Shown piece by piece: positions 25,490 to 25,607 of a stretch of 25,607 nt of DNA (its first letter is position 1; each line of letters opens with the position of its first letter). The translations under genes and the position numbers were made by a program. The stretch lies in the NCBI GenBank assembly GCA_003427395.1, contig BFEA01000583.1:429888-455494 (forward strand), given 5' to 3'. This DNA comes from Chara braunii. Taxonomy: Eukaryota > Streptophyta > Charophyceae > Charales > Characeae. Under the pieces are notes generated by a model. The model was not told the origin of the DNA and did not search any database. It worked only from the letters and a program-made list of their open reading frames with translations.

Positions 25490-25607
25490 TGCAGAACGGG
25501 AAAAAAAAAAAAAAAAACACAAAAATATACAACATTCTGCAAAAAAAAACAAAAAAAAAACAAAACGAATACAACGTTGCCCAATGAGAATGAATCTTCC
25601 TCGATAA
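25490..25607. repeat. A-rich tracts
   Basis: Long A runs at 25501-25517 and around 25542-25560 are separated by short AT-rich sequence up to the window edge. They may be retroposon tails, but no head can be identified. Confidence 0.6.

Overview
This window looks like repeat-dense eukaryotic nuclear DNA. It has long microsatellites and homopolymers, nested retroposons and inverted-repeat elements, and no operon structure or prokaryotic signals. I found no intact protein-coding gene. The decayed coding remnants are a LINE-type reverse transcriptase C-terminus and an organelle-type group II intron maturase. Together with plant-like hammerhead ribozyme repeats they point to a streptophyte, perhaps a charophyte alga or bryophyte, but that assignment is inference and weak.

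Layout. 1-700: CA and GAA microsatellites, a GC-rich block and a near-perfect snap-back hairpin (507-567). 950-1990: a degenerate minisatellite. 2275-2313: a 39-nt A run followed by a short coding-like stretch. 2860-3740: pyrimidine-rich DNA ending in (CT)n. 3927-4470: two coding-like segments in different frames with no recognised family. 4699-5519: a non-LTR retrotransposon pseudogene with a C-C-H-C zinc knuckle. 5898-6481: first members of a hammerhead repeat family. 7567-8163: a group II intron RT/maturase fragment ending in a 143-bp tandem duplication. 8164-12700: mostly unrecognised DNA with local duplications (259 bp at 11743-12260) and one inverted-repeat element (10302-10411).

12709-16482 and 19161-20460 are dominated by the hammerhead family. 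The sense strand is minus in most copies. Its minus-strand consensus gives a type III hammerhead ribozyme: stem III CAGACUG/CAGUCUG, GUA cleavage triplet, stem I GAGG/CCUC, core CUGAUGA, stem II GUCGG/CCGAC and GAAA. Copies share one 3' end, running into (AT)n after TGACGATATAT, and stop at different 5' points. They sit tandem, head-to-head and tail-to-tail. This fits a 5'-truncating retroposon, such as a non-autonomous Penelope-like or SINE-like element carrying a ribozyme, or a retrozyme relative. No copy here is a fully intact ribozyme. About half are hit at the same CpG joining stem II to the GAAA box.

16242-16407 is a MITE with 16-bp terminal inverted repeats. 20715-20895 is a tRNA-derived SINE with a 10-bp target-site duplication. 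The last 5 kb holds minisatellites, poly-C and poly-G tracts, a possible minus-strand SINE and a terminal inverted repeat (25399-25489). The elements do not form a pathway: the window records repeated retroposition, nested insertion and decay.
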